DNA from: JBFWRI01 sp050248995
GTDB lineage: Bacteria; Pseudomonadota; Alphaproteobacteria; JAIXQD01
DNA length: 64,000 bases
Assembly: GCA_050248995.1 (NCBI GenBank)
Contig: JBFWRI010000006.1
Location: 1-64,000, forward strand
Direction: 5' to 3'
Positions 1-9,352 of the stretch are shown piece after piece. The notes beneath the pieces are model-generated. The model saw nothing but the letters and a program-made list of their open reading frames with translations, did not search any database and had not been told where the DNA came from. Within the stretch, counting starts at the first letter, position 1; every line of letters begins with the position of its first letter. Both the position numbers and the translations under genes were made by a program.

Positions 1-731
1 CTGTCTTCGATCCGGCGTACGGTCAGTGTTGTTGGCGTCTCGACCGCTGCTTCGCGTACCGGAGCCGCGCCCTGCACCAGTTTCTGCACACCGTGGAACA
101 TCCAGCGCCCCTGCTGCAGAATGGCAGAGTCAGCATCCCAGCGTTCGCGATAATTCTCGTCTTTATCAAAGAAAAGAACCAGCACGTCGTTCAGCATCAG
201 CTGTGCACCCGGGGCAACACGCGGCGCATGGATAACCATCATCCCTTTTTCGCCGTTCGCTTCATAGGGCTGACGCAGCCATAACCCGCTGCCAGACAAT
301 TCTAAAGTGCTGCTGCCCTGCAGATAACGGGTTTCCATGCGTTTGTAGTTACTCAATAGCGCAGCGGAAATCGGGCTTAGCAGCACCGTATTTATAATAC
401 CGAATGCTAGCGCCACGACCACCAGTGGCGCGGTAAATTGCCATATCGACAGACCGGCGGCCCGCGCCATTACCAGTTCGTTGCGGCGGGTCAGGCGCCA
501 CAGCGCCGCCATAGCTGCAAAAAGGACAATAAAAGGCAGCAGTTTCTGGCCGGTTTCCGGCAGCTTGGTCAGCCCCATCATCAATACCATGGGGGCCGTT
601 ACGATATCCTTGTCGGCGGCCCGGCGGAACAGCTCGGCTATTTCCAGAAAGTACACCAGCGTCAGAAAGCCGATGCCCATCACGATCAGCATCAGCAGGT
701 AATGACGCCCAAAGTAGCGCAGCAGCGTCAT
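1..731 (-). CDS. lptG: LPS export ABC transporter permease LptG (3' end outside window)
   Basis: Inner-membrane permease of the LptB2FG complex that extracts LPS from the inner membrane and feeds it to the periplasmic bridge. The reading frame runs leftwards from an ATG at 731 and leaves the window, so the C-terminus is missing. The N-terminus (MTLLRYFGRHYLLM) and the ensuing hydrophobic segments, including a basic RLTRRNELVMARAAG stretch, are typical of the LptF/LptG family. The start codon overlaps the stop of the preceding FMN-barrel gene (ATGA), so the two are translationally coupled. It is assigned LptG because the upstream paralogue at 1255-2340 is the better LptF candidate and the order lptF then lptG is standard. 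Confidence 0.85.
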   Translation of the reverse strand, partial: MTLLRYFGRHYLLMLIVMGIGFLTLVYFLEIAELFRRAADKDIVTAPMVLMMGLTKLPETGQKLLPFIVLFAAMAALWRLTRRNELVMARAAGLSIWQFTAPLVVVALAFGIINTVLLSPISAALLSNYKRMETRYLQGSSTLELSGSGLWLRQPYEANGEKGMMVIHAPRVAPGAQLMLNDVLVLFFDKDENYRERWDADSAILQQGRWMFHGVQKLVQGAAPVREAAVETPTTLTVRRIED

Positions 732-1258
732 ACGGTTCCCCGCTGCTGTGCGAAGCGCAGATGGAAGGCTTCAGTCAACGATACTACAATACGGTGATCC
801 ATCATGTTGCCATGAGCAGGATCGCCGGCGGGATCAAGTGCATAAACCATTGACGGCTTCATGCGCCACATGCGGCGTGGTGATGGCGCGATGAACTCAT
901 CAGGACGACGGATCTTGCCCGCCAGCATCTCGGGATCGGGATAGCGCCACGAGTAAAACGAGACCGCTGCGCTGGCTAGCGAGGATGCATCCAGCTCTTC
1001 AGCAACACCTTCTAGATAGATGCCCTGCACAATACCGGGTGGCTGATGCGAATCGTAAATAACGGCCGCTGTTTCTGCCCGCGCGGCGTGATTGGCCGCA
1101 TGCCGCGATGATGCCCCGGAAACCCAGTAAAACCGCATCTGGTCGTCGCAGCCATACACGACCGGCGATGCCCATGGTTTACCCTGCGCATCTGCCGTGG
1201 CCAGCACCATGAAATCGTTCGAGAAAATAATATCAAGCAGCGCATTCGTATCGATCAT
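728..1258 (-). CDS. Pyridoxamine 5'-phosphate oxidase-like FMN-binding split-barrel protein
   Basis: About 176 residues with the PNPOx-like split-barrel pattern: an N-terminal FMVLATADAQGKPWASPV segment (cofactor-binding strand), then FYWVSGASSRHAAN and a beta-rich core. Family members bind FMN or F420/haem and act as small oxidoreductases; the substrate here cannot be told. The ATG at 1258 overlaps the lptF stop (ATGA) and is preferred over a GTG two codons upstream. The stop overlaps the lptG start. The gene is therefore sandwiched in coupled fashion between lptF and lptG, an unusual place for it. Confidence 0.75.
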   Translation of the reverse strand: MIDTNALLDIIFSNDFMVLATADAQGKPWASPVVYGCDDQMRFYWVSGASSRHAANHAARAETAAVIYDSHQPPGIVQGIYLEGVAEELDASSLASAAVSFYSWRYPDPEMLAGKIRRPDEFIAPSPRRMWRMKPSMVYALDPAGDPAHGNMMDHRIVVSLTEAFHLRFAQQRGTV

Positions 1259-2340
1259 ACCCACCTGCCACGTTTCAACGCCATGAATAAATAAGGTAGA
1301 GGCACTGCAATAAGGGCGTACAAAACATTCACAAAGCGCAGGTCTTTCGGCACGAAGTTAACGCTGGCCAACACGGCCACCTGCCACAAGATGATGCCGA
1401 CAGCGGCCAGCACCAGGCGCTCTACCATACCGCGACGATTGACTGTCGCACTCAGCAACAACGCCAACGCTAGAACCGTATATGAAATAGTCAGCCATGG
1501 CAGCGCCAGCCGCCCGTGAAGCTCAGCCAGCGCACGGCGCTCTTCCATCCCGGCCCCCTGCAGCACTTCGCTGCTTAAAAGCTCGCTGGTCGGTTTTTCC
1601 CGCGGGTTCTTTTTGCGGGTGGCGTAATCTGGCCCGAACTGGCTTAAATCCAGCGTATATTGGCGGAAATGCAGCTCGTTCACATGCCCCGTCAAGCGGT
1701 CCCGTTCCTGCCGAAAACCATTGAATAATACGATACGACTGCCTTCGTCTGTTTCGACCAGCAGTCCCTTTTCGGCAATTACAGTATCTGTTTTCTCTGG
1801 CTTGCTTTCGTCGTGCAGCAACAGTCCACGGATCTCGCTCAACCCGACGCGCTCGCGCACATACGCGGTAATATCATCTGTCAGGCGGTTGAAAGCGCCG
1901 TCACGCAGCAGCACCAGCGCGTAATTGTTCTTGGCCAGGAACTCCTGCCGCGCCAGCTCGCGGTTTGCCGCCGGGGCCACATACAGGGTCAGGAAATAAG
2001 CAATCAGCAGCACGGCTGCCGCCAGCGCCAACACTGGGCGCGCAAGGCGCGAATGGCTCATGCCTGCCGCACGCATCACCACCAGTTCGCTATCCATAAT
2101 CAGTTTATAAATAACGAACAGCACGGCGATGCTCAGCCCGATAGGCAAAATTAACGCCAGAAAAGCCGGCACCGTCAGCAGCAGCATATACAGTAACATG
2201 CTAAGCGGGGCACCGCGGTCGATAACCAGCTCCAGCAGCCGCAAGGCCTGCGTCAGCCAGATGACGGCGGTGACCACCAAGCACACCACAAACGTGGCCA
2301 GCGCGGTATGGCGGATCAGGTATTTGTCTAAAAGCGTCAT
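1255..2340 (-). CDS. lptF: LPS export ABC transporter permease LptF
   Basis: 361 residues, the usual LptF length. Membrane segments lie near residues 12-30, 50-75 and 98-120, then a periplasmic jellyroll-like domain (about 130-270) and three C-terminal membrane helices. The pattern MDSELVVMRAAGMS matches the coupling helix that contacts LptB. It heads the minus-strand lptF / FMN-barrel / lptG operon and is divergent from pepA, with about 50 bases between. No strong Shine-Dalgarno precedes the start; the context is GTCAACGGA then ATG. Confidence 0.88.
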   Translation of the reverse strand: MTLLDKYLIRHTALATFVVCLVVTAVIWLTQALRLLELVIDRGAPLSMLLYMLLLTVPAFLALILPIGLSIAVLFVIYKLIMDSELVVMRAAGMSHSRLARPVLALAAAVLLIAYFLTLYVAPAANRELARQEFLAKNNYALVLLRDGAFNRLTDDITAYVRERVGLSEIRGLLLHDESKPEKTDTVIAEKGLLVETDEGSRIVLFNGFRQERDRLTGHVNELHFRQYTLDLSQFGPDYATRKKNPREKPTSELLSSEVLQGAGMEERRALAELHGRLALPWLTISYTVLALALLLSATVNRRGMVERLVLAAVGIILWQVAVLASVNFVPKDLRFVNVLYALIAVPLPYLFMALKRGRWV

Positions 2341-2390
2341 TCCGTTGACATTAGCGCGGTTTCACCTAGTCTCCAATACAGGAGAAACGC

Positions 2391-3902
2391 ATGCCGACCC
2401 CTTTAAAAATCAGCTTTAATGACATTCCCAAGACCCTTACTGGCAAGGGGAGCCTTGTTATTACCGTGGGCGCCAGCGGCCAGCTGGGCACTGTTGCAAA
2501 AGCGCTGGATAAAAAAACCGGCGGGCAGATTACAACGGCGCTGAAAGTCAACCCGCGCTACAAAGGTAATCAGGGCGAAACCCTTGTCATCCACGCACCG
2601 CACGGGCAGAAATTCAGCCGCATCATTCTGCTTGGGCTTGGCAAACTTGAAAAAGATACGTCACACGACCTACAGGTTATCGGCGCATCCGCCTATAACG
2701 CTGTTGCCAACACAGGCGATACCCATGCCCTCATCATCATTGATGATGCAAAGAAGCTCGATCCTGAACAAATCGCCAATCTTGCCGGTGGTATGCAGCT
2801 GCGTGGCTACCGGTTTGATAAGTACCGCACAACGCTGAAGGCAGAACAAAAACCCAGCCTGACCACGGTTGCTATCGCCAGCGCCAAATCAGCGGCTGTG
2901 AAAAAAGCCTATAAGGATGTTGCAGCTGTGGTTGATGGCCTGCTGTTTACCCGCAATATGGGCTTTGAACCCCCCAACATCATGTACCCTAAAACTGCTG
3001 CACAGACCGTTGCACAATTACGCAAGGTCGGTGTGAAAGTTGAAATCATTGATGACAAGAAACTGAAGAAGATGGGCTTCGGCTGCTTGCTGGCTGTTGC
3101 ACAGGGCAGCGACAAACCTGCACGTGTTGTTGTCATGCAATACAACGGCGCAAAGAACAAGAAAGCCAAACCGCTGGCGCTTGTCGGCAAGGGCGTCACT
3201 TATGACACCGGTGGCTATTCGCTGAAGCCTGCCGCCGGCCAGATAGCCAAAAGCATGAAGTACGACATGATGGGCGCTTCGGTTGTTACCGGCACCATTC
3301 GTGCACTTGCCATGCGCAAGGCCAAGGTTAACGTTGTTGGCGTCGTCGGCTTTGTTGAAAATATGATCAGCGGCAACGCCTACCGTCCGTGGGATGTCGT
3401 GAAGTCACTGTCTGGCCAGTCGGTTGAGATCCTGAACACGGATGCCGAAGGCCGCCTCGTACTGTGCGACTGCCTCACCTATGTTCAAAACCGCTTCAAG
3501 CCTGAAGAAGTCATCAACCTTGCCACGCTGACCGGCGCTATATCTGTCGCTCTTGGCGAGCATTATGCCGGCATGTTCAGCAACGATGACGGTATCTCGA
3601 CACGCCTGACAAAAGCAGGCAAATCATCCGGTGATCGTCTGTGGCGCCTGCCGCTTGGCCCCGAGTACAACAAGGAACTTGATACCGCGATTGCCGATAT
3701 GAAGCACATTGGTGACGGTAACGCTGGCAGCACAACAGCCGCCTGTTTCCTTGAGCGCTTTATCCAGAAGGGCGTGAAATGGGCACACCTTGATATCGCC
3801 GGCGTATCGGACTTGAACAATCACCCCCTGAACGGACCCAAGGGCGCTACCGGTTTCGGAGTCAGACTACTGAACCAGTACGTTGTTGATAACTACGAAT
3901 AG
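2391..3902 (+). CDS. pepA: Leucyl aminopeptidase (M17)
   Basis: 503 residues, the usual length for cytosolic PepA, a hexameric two-metal aminopeptidase that removes N-terminal residues from peptides. The metal-binding and catalytic elements are visible in the C-terminal half: VGKGVTYDTGGYSLKP (Lys and Asp ligands), MKYDMMGA, and the family signature NTDAEGRLVL. The start is supported by CAGGAGAAACGC just upstream, a good Shine-Dalgarno. Downstream, after 12 bases, comes pepN, so the two peptidases are probably co-transcribed. In some bacteria PepA also binds DNA; nothing here bears on that. Confidence 0.96.
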   Translation: MPTPLKISFNDIPKTLTGKGSLVITVGASGQLGTVAKALDKKTGGQITTALKVNPRYKGNQGETLVIHAPHGQKFSRIILLGLGKLEKDTSHDLQVIGASAYNAVANTGDTHALIIIDDAKKLDPEQIANLAGGMQLRGYRFDKYRTTLKAEQKPSLTTVAIASAKSAAVKKAYKDVAAVVDGLLFTRNMGFEPPNIMYPKTAAQTVAQLRKVGVKVEIIDDKKLKKMGFGCLLAVAQGSDKPARVVVMQYNGAKNKKAKPLALVGKGVTYDTGGYSLKPAAGQIAKSMKYDMMGASVVTGTIRALAMRKAKVNVVGVVGFVENMISGNAYRPWDVVKSLSGQSVEILNTDAEGRLVLCDCLTYVQNRFKPEEVINLATLTGAISVALGEHYAGMFSNDDGISTRLTKAGKSSGDRLWRLPLGPEYNKELDTAIADMKHIGDGNAGSTTAACFLERFIQKGVKWAHLDIAGVSDLNNHPLNGPKGATGFGVRLLNQYVVDNYE

Positions 3903-3914
3903 GACAAAACCCCC

Positions 3915-6545
3915 ATGCTGCTGACAAAGACGCCCACGCAAAAGAAACATGAAATCTTCCTGAAGGATTACAAGCCTTATCCATTCCAGCTAGGCCGCGT
4001 GGAACTGGATGTCGACATCCAGCCGAAACTGGCGCGCGTATCTTCAAGAATCGAGGTGATGCGCAATCCCAAAAGCAAGGATAAGAAGGCAGCGCTGCAT
4101 CTTGACGGCGAAGCACTGACGCTGGAAAGCGTTACCGTCAACGGCAAAAAACTGGCACCGAAGCAGTACACTGCCACACCGCACGGCCTGACCATCCCCG
4201 GTATTGGCGCCAAGGCCGTGGTCGAGATTGTCTGCACGCACGACCCTTACAACAACACATCGCTGTTCGGCCTGTACAAGTCAGGCAATATGCTCAGCAC
4301 GCAGTGTGAATCCGAAGGTTTCCGCCGCATCACCTATTATCCCGACAGGCCCGATGTTATGGCGCGCTTTACCGTCACCATCCATGCCGACAAGAAAAAC
4401 TTTCCCGTGCTTTTATCGAACGGCAACCTGATTAAATCAGGCAGTGAAGGCAAAGGCCGCCACTATGCCGTCTGGCAGGATCCATTCCCCAAACCCGCCT
4501 ATCTTTTCGCCATGGTCGCCGGCAAGCTGGATCGCGTGCAAAGCCGCTTTCGTACAAAATCAGGCCGTAATGTCCTGCTTGAAATCTATGTCGAGCCGGG
4601 AAAAGCAAACCAGACCGAATGGGCGATGATATCACTGAAAAACGCCATGAAATGGGACGAGAAGGTATACGGGCTTGAATACGACCTTGATCGCTTCATG
4701 ATCGTCGCCACGCCGTTCTTCAACATGGGCGCGATGGAAAACAAGGGCCTGAATATCTTCAACGACACCTGTCTGCTAGGCACCTACAAAACGGCGACGG
4801 ACGCCACCATCAACTTTATCGAGAAGGTCGTCGGCCACGAATACTTCCACAACTGGACTGGCGACCGCGTCACCTGCCGCGACTGGTTCCAGCTCAGTCT
4901 GAAAGAAGGCCTGACCGTTTACCGCGACCAGGAATTCACCTGCGACCTGAACTCGCGTGCAGTCGAACGCCTAGAGGATGTACGCAACCTGCGCAGCGGC
5001 CAGTTTTCTGAAGATGCCGGCGCGATGGCGCACCCGGTACGCCCCGACCGTTACGAGGAAATCGACAACTTCTATACCCGCACGGTTTATGACAAAGGAG
5101 CCGAAGTCGTTCGCATGTACGAAACGCTGGTTGGCAAGCAGGGTTTCCGCAAGGGCATGGACCTGTACTTCAAGCGCCACGATGGACAGGCCGTCACCTG
5201 TGATGACTATGCACAGGCGATGAATGATGCCAACCGCGGCAAATTCAACCTGAAGCAGTTCATGCTGTGGTACAGCCAGGCCGGCACCCCGGTTGTCGAT
5301 GTGAAAGGTTCGTACGACGCCAAGAAAAAAACTTTTACACTGACATGCCGTCAGTCGTGCGCGCCAACGCCCGGGCAGAAAACCAAACAACCGTTCCTGA
5401 TTCCGCTGGCTGTTGGATTACTGGACAGCAAAGGCCGCGATCTGATCGGCACGCAGGTTCTGCAATTGACCAAGAAGTCGCAAACCTTTACGCTCAGGAA
5501 CATCAAGGAAAAGCCAGTGCCATCGCTGTTGCGCGGCTTCTCGGCACCGGTACGCCTGAATTATCCCTACAGCGACGCTGATTTGCTGTTCCTGCTGAAC
5601 AACGACAGTGATGCTTTCGGCCGCTGGGAAGCGGGCTTCAAATTTGCCACCAAATGCCTGCTGGCCCTCGCCGCCGGCAAGAAAGTGGATACTGACCCAC
5701 TGATCAATGCGCTAGGTGGCATTCTGCGCAGCAAGAAACTTGATCCTGCTTTCAAGGCCATGTTGCTCTCCCTGCCCGGAGAAGGCGAACTGGGCCTGAC
5801 GCAGGCCGCCATGGGCAAGCCCATCCAGGTGGATGATCTCCATGCCGCGCGCAAACAGGTGACAGGTAAAATGGCCAAAGTCCTGCGCAAGGATTTCGAG
5901 GCGTGTTACCGCACCGTCAAGAACGTCAAACCTTCCCAGATTGATGGTAAGGCCCGCGGCCAGCGCAGCCTCAAGAACCTGTGCCTGTCGTTCCTGACTA
6001 TAGGGGACGATAAAAACGCTCTGCAGCAAGCCTACAAGCAGGCCACAACCTCGCCGAATATGACGGAACAGGTTGCGGCACTCTCTATCCTGCTGGAGCG
6101 GGATGATGCAAAACTCCGCGACAAGGCGCTAAAGGCGTTCGCTGCCAAGTGGAAGAAATATCCAACCATCATGGATAAGTGGCTGATGGTTCAGGCGTCA
6201 TCAAAACGCAAGAACACGCTGCAGCAGGTGCAGAAGCTGATGAAACATCCGGCATTCAACATCAAGAACCCGAACCGTGTCCGGGCGCTTCTGGGCGTGT
6301 TCTCGGGCAACACCACGATGTTCCATGCCAAGGATGGCAACGGCTACAAATTCATTGCCGATATGGTGTTGAAGGTCGACCCGATTAACGCGCATGCGGC
6401 GGCGGGCCTTGTCAAAGCCTTCCTGACATGGCGCAACTACGATGCACGGCGCCAGCAACTGATGAAAAAGGAATTGCAGCGCATGGCCAAGAAGAAGCTG
6501 TCGCCTGCCTGCGCCGAAATCGTCAAGAAAAGCCTGAAAGCATGA
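3915..6545 (+). CDS. pepN: Aminopeptidase N (M1, alanyl aminopeptidase)
   Basis: 876 residues, as expected for bacterial PepN. The exopeptidase motif GAMEN is followed by the zinc site HEYFHNW, with the third ligand Glu about 18 residues on in LKEGLTVYRDQEF. The C-terminal helical domain (about 540-876) matches the DUF3458-type region of PepN. It cleaves a broad range of N-terminal residues in the cytosol. It follows pepA closely, and its stop overlaps the start of holC (ATGA), which suggests a pepA-pepN-holC unit. Confidence 0.96.
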   Translation: MLLTKTPTQKKHEIFLKDYKPYPFQLGRVELDVDIQPKLARVSSRIEVMRNPKSKDKKAALHLDGEALTLESVTVNGKKLAPKQYTATPHGLTIPGIGAKAVVEIVCTHDPYNNTSLFGLYKSGNMLSTQCESEGFRRITYYPDRPDVMARFTVTIHADKKNFPVLLSNGNLIKSGSEGKGRHYAVWQDPFPKPAYLFAMVAGKLDRVQSRFRTKSGRNVLLEIYVEPGKANQTEWAMISLKNAMKWDEKVYGLEYDLDRFMIVATPFFNMGAMENKGLNIFNDTCLLGTYKTATDATINFIEKVVGHEYFHNWTGDRVTCRDWFQLSLKEGLTVYRDQEFTCDLNSRAVERLEDVRNLRSGQFSEDAGAMAHPVRPDRYEEIDNFYTRTVYDKGAEVVRMYETLVGKQGFRKGMDLYFKRHDGQAVTCDDYAQAMNDANRGKFNLKQFMLWYSQAGTPVVDVKGSYDAKKKTFTLTCRQSCAPTPGQKTKQPFLIPLAVGLLDSKGRDLIGTQVLQLTKKSQTFTLRNIKEKPVPSLLRGFSAPVRLNYPYSDADLLFLLNNDSDAFGRWEAGFKFATKCLLALAAGKKVDTDPLINALGGILRSKKLDPAFKAMLLSLPGEGELGLTQAAMGKPIQVDDLHAARKQVTGKMAKVLRKDFEACYRTVKNVKPSQIDGKARGQRSLKNLCLSFLTIGDDKNALQQAYKQATTSPNMTEQVAALSILLERDDAKLRDKALKAFAAKWKKYPTIMDKWLMVQASSKRKNTLQQVQKLMKHPAFNIKNPNRVRALLGVFSGNTTMFHAKDGNGYKFIADMVLKVDPINAHAAAGLVKAFLTWRNYDARRQQLMKKELQRMAKKKLSPACAEIVKKSLKA

Positions 6546-6985
6546 GCGAAGTCCGCTTCTATCACCTGACGCGCAGTACGCTGGAAGCTGCGCTGCCGCC
6601 TATCCTTGAAAAGGTGATCGAGCGCGGCTGGCGCGCCGTTGTGCGTACATCAACGCCAGAGCGGGCCGAAGCCCTTAGCGACAGCCTGTGGACCGCGAAG
6701 GAAGACAGCTTCCTGCCGCATGGCACCCAGCGCGACGGCCACGCCGCACGGCAACCGGTGTGGATTACCGATACCGATGAAAACCCCAACAATGCGAATA
6801 CCGTTATACTGGCCGATGGCGTGATGGAAACGAACCAGGCCGCCGAGCTGGTATGCCTTCTGTTCGACGGCCACGATGCCGATGTGGTGACGGCCAGCCG
6901 CGCCGCATGGAAAAAGTTCCAGGATGCCGGGCATTCCCTTACCTACTGGCAGCAAACCGATAAGGGCTGGGAAAAGAAGAACTAG
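6542..6985 (+). CDS. holC: DNA polymerase III chi subunit
   Basis: 147 residues starting MSEVRFYHLT. HolC links the clamp loader to SSB. The WTAKEDSFLPHG segment and the conserved D-E-NPNNANTVILADG region are characteristic of the family. The start at 6542 overlaps the pepN stop (ATGA); a longer frame beginning inside pepN exists but has no support. The holC gene commonly sits next to pepA in proteobacteria. Its end overlaps the convergent gene at 6982-7569 by four bases. Confidence 0.9.
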   Translation: MSEVRFYHLTRSTLEAALPPILEKVIERGWRAVVRTSTPERAEALSDSLWTAKEDSFLPHGTQRDGHAARQPVWITDTDENPNNANTVILADGVMETNQAAELVCLLFDGHDADVVTASRAAWKKFQDAGHSLTYWQQTDKGWEKKN

Positions 6986-7569
6986 TTCGCGAACGGCATT
7001 TTCAGCCTATCGCCGGGTCGCTGCCAGAAGCGATAGGCCCCTTCGGCACCGCCAAGGATCATCAGGTTAATTCGCGGGTAACGCTGTATCGTTTGTCCCA
7101 ATAGCATCTGCTGCAGCTTGGGAATATCACCGCACGTGCCTTGCGGATTTAGCTTGAATGCAAAATCGACCCTATCGGTGAAATGTTGCGGAAATGCCGT
7201 GCGCGGGGCACGCAGTCCGCATGTTGTCAGCTTTAGGGCTGCAATATACAGGTTAGCATCGGGGTTAATGCCATGTTCATGCCTTGCGACTTCCTGGATT
7301 GATTCAAGAATACGGCGGTCAGTCGGCATTGTCGCATCTTGCTCACCAAGGGATGTCCATTTACCCATGAACGTTTCTATTGCCCGCTCGTAAGACGCCC
7401 TCATTTGCTCTTGTAACAACTGATATTCATGTGGCCGCACTTGTTGCAACAGTTCTTCGTTCGTCCCGTCGCTATCTGACAGATCGGCCATATCACGAAT
7501 AACCATGCAGATTGAATTAACCTCAAAAAGGTTATTATAGGTCGGTAAAGAGTATTCAGCCTGCATCAT
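6982..7569 (-). CDS. Unknown protein, second of a tandem paralogue pair
   Basis: 195 residues, no signal peptide or membrane segment seen, not recognised. The middle of the protein (DRRILESIQEVARHEHG through GLRAPRTAFPQHF) aligns by eye with the middle of the neighbour at 7566-8168 (DSRIMMSILAAVDPVAG through GLQAGPAAFPLEL), so the two are diverged paralogues. Predicted mainly helical and soluble. The start overlaps the neighbour's stop (ATGA), so the pair is translationally coupled. Confidence 0.7.
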   Translation of the reverse strand: MMQAEYSLPTYNNLFEVNSICMVIRDMADLSDSDGTNEELLQQVRPHEYQLLQEQMRASYERAIETFMGKWTSLGEQDATMPTDRRILESIQEVARHEHGINPDANLYIAALKLTTCGLRAPRTAFPQHFTDRVDFAFKLNPQGTCGDIPKLQQMLLGQTIQRYPRINLMILGGAEGAYRFWQRPGDRLKMPFAN

Positions 7570-8168
7570 CCAACCCTTGGTCCGGTGCGTTGCGCCAACC
7601 CCTTTTGCAGGCGCTGCATATCACGCATCACGCGCTGCAGAACTTGCCCTTCGAATGGAAGGGGAACATCGGGTCCGAAGATAATGCGTGCCGCGCGCTC
7701 GGCACTTTCGGCGGCGCCCCAATCCTTCACGTCGTGGGCGGCGACATTCATTGCCTGCACCAGCTCCAGCGGAAAAGCTGCCGGGCCAGCCTGCAACCCG
7801 CAAACCGCCAGCACACCCACAACCTTGGCATGCTGATAACGCTCGCTGGGGCCAGCAACGGGATCAACGGCAGCCAGAATACTCATCATGATACGGCTGT
7901 CGGTCTGGCGTGCGTCCATTTTCTCGCCCGGCTTGCAGGTATCTTTCCAGAACTGCTGAAAATTAAGAAGCGGCTGGTAGAAATCTGCCTTTATCGTTTC
8001 AAGCACGTCACAGGCCAGCGCTGGACCCATTCTTTTTATTGCGCTGTCCTCAGTATATACTTTTTCACCCAGTTCATCGGCAGCAAATGCACGCACAAGA
8101 TCACTTTGCGGCACCCTGCCGGGCAACGTGCGTGTAGGATGAATACGGGACGGCAGCGTGTAAGACAT
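7566..8168 (-). CDS. Unknown protein, first of a tandem paralogue pair
   Basis: 200 residues, cytosolic by appearance, not recognised. It shares with its downstream neighbour a core of the form DxRIxxSI, about 30 residues, then CGLxAxxxAFP. The N-terminal 40 residues and the C-terminal tail (LQRVMRDMQRLQKG) are not shared. It lies 21 bases downstream of mltG on the same strand, so it may be read from the acpP-fabF-mltG transcript. Confidence 0.7.
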   Translation of the reverse strand: MSYTLPSRIHPTRTLPGRVPQSDLVRAFAADELGEKVYTEDSAIKRMGPALACDVLETIKADFYQPLLNFQQFWKDTCKPGEKMDARQTDSRIMMSILAAVDPVAGPSERYQHAKVVGVLAVCGLQAGPAAFPLELVQAMNVAAHDVKDWGAAESAERAARIIFGPDVPLPFEGQVLQRVMRDMQRLQKGLAQRTGPRVG

Positions 8169-8189
8169 CGTTCCAATACAAATAAAATA

Positions 8190-9317
8190 TCAGTTGGCTT
8201 TCTTTGTAACGCTTTTGGCCGGTGCGGCGCTAGGCGCTTTATTACTTTCTTTCTTTGATGTCTCGATACGCTTATTAACGTGCTTATTGTGGTCAGCCAG
8301 CGTGCTGGTAAATACGTGGCCACCGCGCCCATCGGCCACAAAGAACAGGTTTTCCGTCTGGTTCGGCTTCAGCGCCGCCACGATACTGGCGCGACCGGGG
8401 TTGGCAATCGGTCCCGGGGGCAGGCCCACGACATGGTAGGTATTATACGGATTCGCCAGCAGCCAGTCACTGCGCACCAGCTGGCGCCCCAGCACGTCCT
8501 GAATGCTGCCCTTGCCGCCCGTCAGCGCATAAATCGTCGTCGGGTCCGACTGCAGCTTCATACCCTTGCGCAGACGATTGACGAATACGCCGGCGATCTC
8601 GCCGCGCTCGCCGTCAATCCCTGTTTCTTTTTCGATGATCGACGCCATCGTTACCGCTTCCTGCGGCGAATTATAAGGCAATCCATCAGCACGGTTGGGC
8701 CACAGCTCTTTCAGTGTTTCTTCCATCGCCACCTGCATGCGCGTAATCACATCCTGCCGCTGGTCGCCGCGCTGGAAGTGGTATGTTTCAGGCAGCAGAC
8801 TGCCCTCGGGGGGCACTGCCGTAATCTCGCCTTCCAGCTTTTCTTCTTTTTTAAGCGCTTCCACGACCATCAGGCTGGTATCGCCTTCCTTCACCGTAAA
8901 CTTGTGAACAATCACCTGCCCGCTACGCAGCGCCAGCACTACATCCCACAGGCTGGCGCCCGCCGGGATGGCGTATTCACCCGCATGCAACTGGCCCGGG
9001 TCACTGGCAAAACGGGCCATGGCCCACCAGCTCCACCAATTCTTGACAGCGCCGGCCCCCGCCAGAATATGGGCGGCATCCTTCACGCTACTACCCTTGG
9101 GGATAACAACCTGTGCCGAAACCGGCAGCGGCCCGGGGCCATAAACCTTGTACGCGGCACCCCAACCCAGCGCGAAGCCACCGGCCATCAGCAGGAAGAT
9201 CGCAAAATAGGTTAGAAATCTTAGGGTTGGCGACGAATCTTCATGTAGAGGTTTGCGTGCCATTTTTGATTTTTCAGCCAGCTTGATGGGGAAATCGCTT
9301 TTCGGAGTCTCTGTCAT
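8190..9317 (-). CDS. mltG: Endolytic murein transglycosylase MltG (YceG)
   Basis: 375 residues. One N-terminal membrane helix (about 32-55), a LysM-like region (about 65-130), then the YceG catalytic domain with the active-site Glu in ASIIEKETG (Glu 229) and NPYNTYHVVGLPPGPIANPG near the end. MltG cleaves nascent glycan strands in the periplasm and sets their length. It follows fabF, the common order in proteobacteria. A possible internal promoter, TTGCCA (9347-9352) and TAAACT (9325-9330) with 16 bases between, ends seven bases before this ATG. An inner ATG at 9263 would also leave the membrane helix intact. Confidence 0.93.
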   Translation of the reverse strand: MTETPKSDFPIKLAEKSKMARKPLHEDSSPTLRFLTYFAIFLLMAGGFALGWGAAYKVYGPGPLPVSAQVVIPKGSSVKDAAHILAGAGAVKNWWSWWAMARFASDPGQLHAGEYAIPAGASLWDVVLALRSGQVIVHKFTVKEGDTSLMVVEALKKEEKLEGEITAVPPEGSLLPETYHFQRGDQRQDVITRMQVAMEETLKELWPNRADGLPYNSPQEAVTMASIIEKETGIDGERGEIAGVFVNRLRKGMKLQSDPTTIYALTGGKGSIQDVLGRQLVRSDWLLANPYNTYHVVGLPPGPIANPGRASIVAALKPNQTENLFFVADGRGGHVFTSTLADHNKHVNKRIETSKKESNKAPSAAPAKSVTKKAN

Positions 9318-9352
9318 GCGGCCTAGTTTACCGGGCCTTTGACGATTGGCAA

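Noticed and set aside
8280..9215. 311-codon frame opposite mltG
   Set aside because: Antisense to MltG motifs; rich in His, Gln and Arg as expected for a shadow frame.
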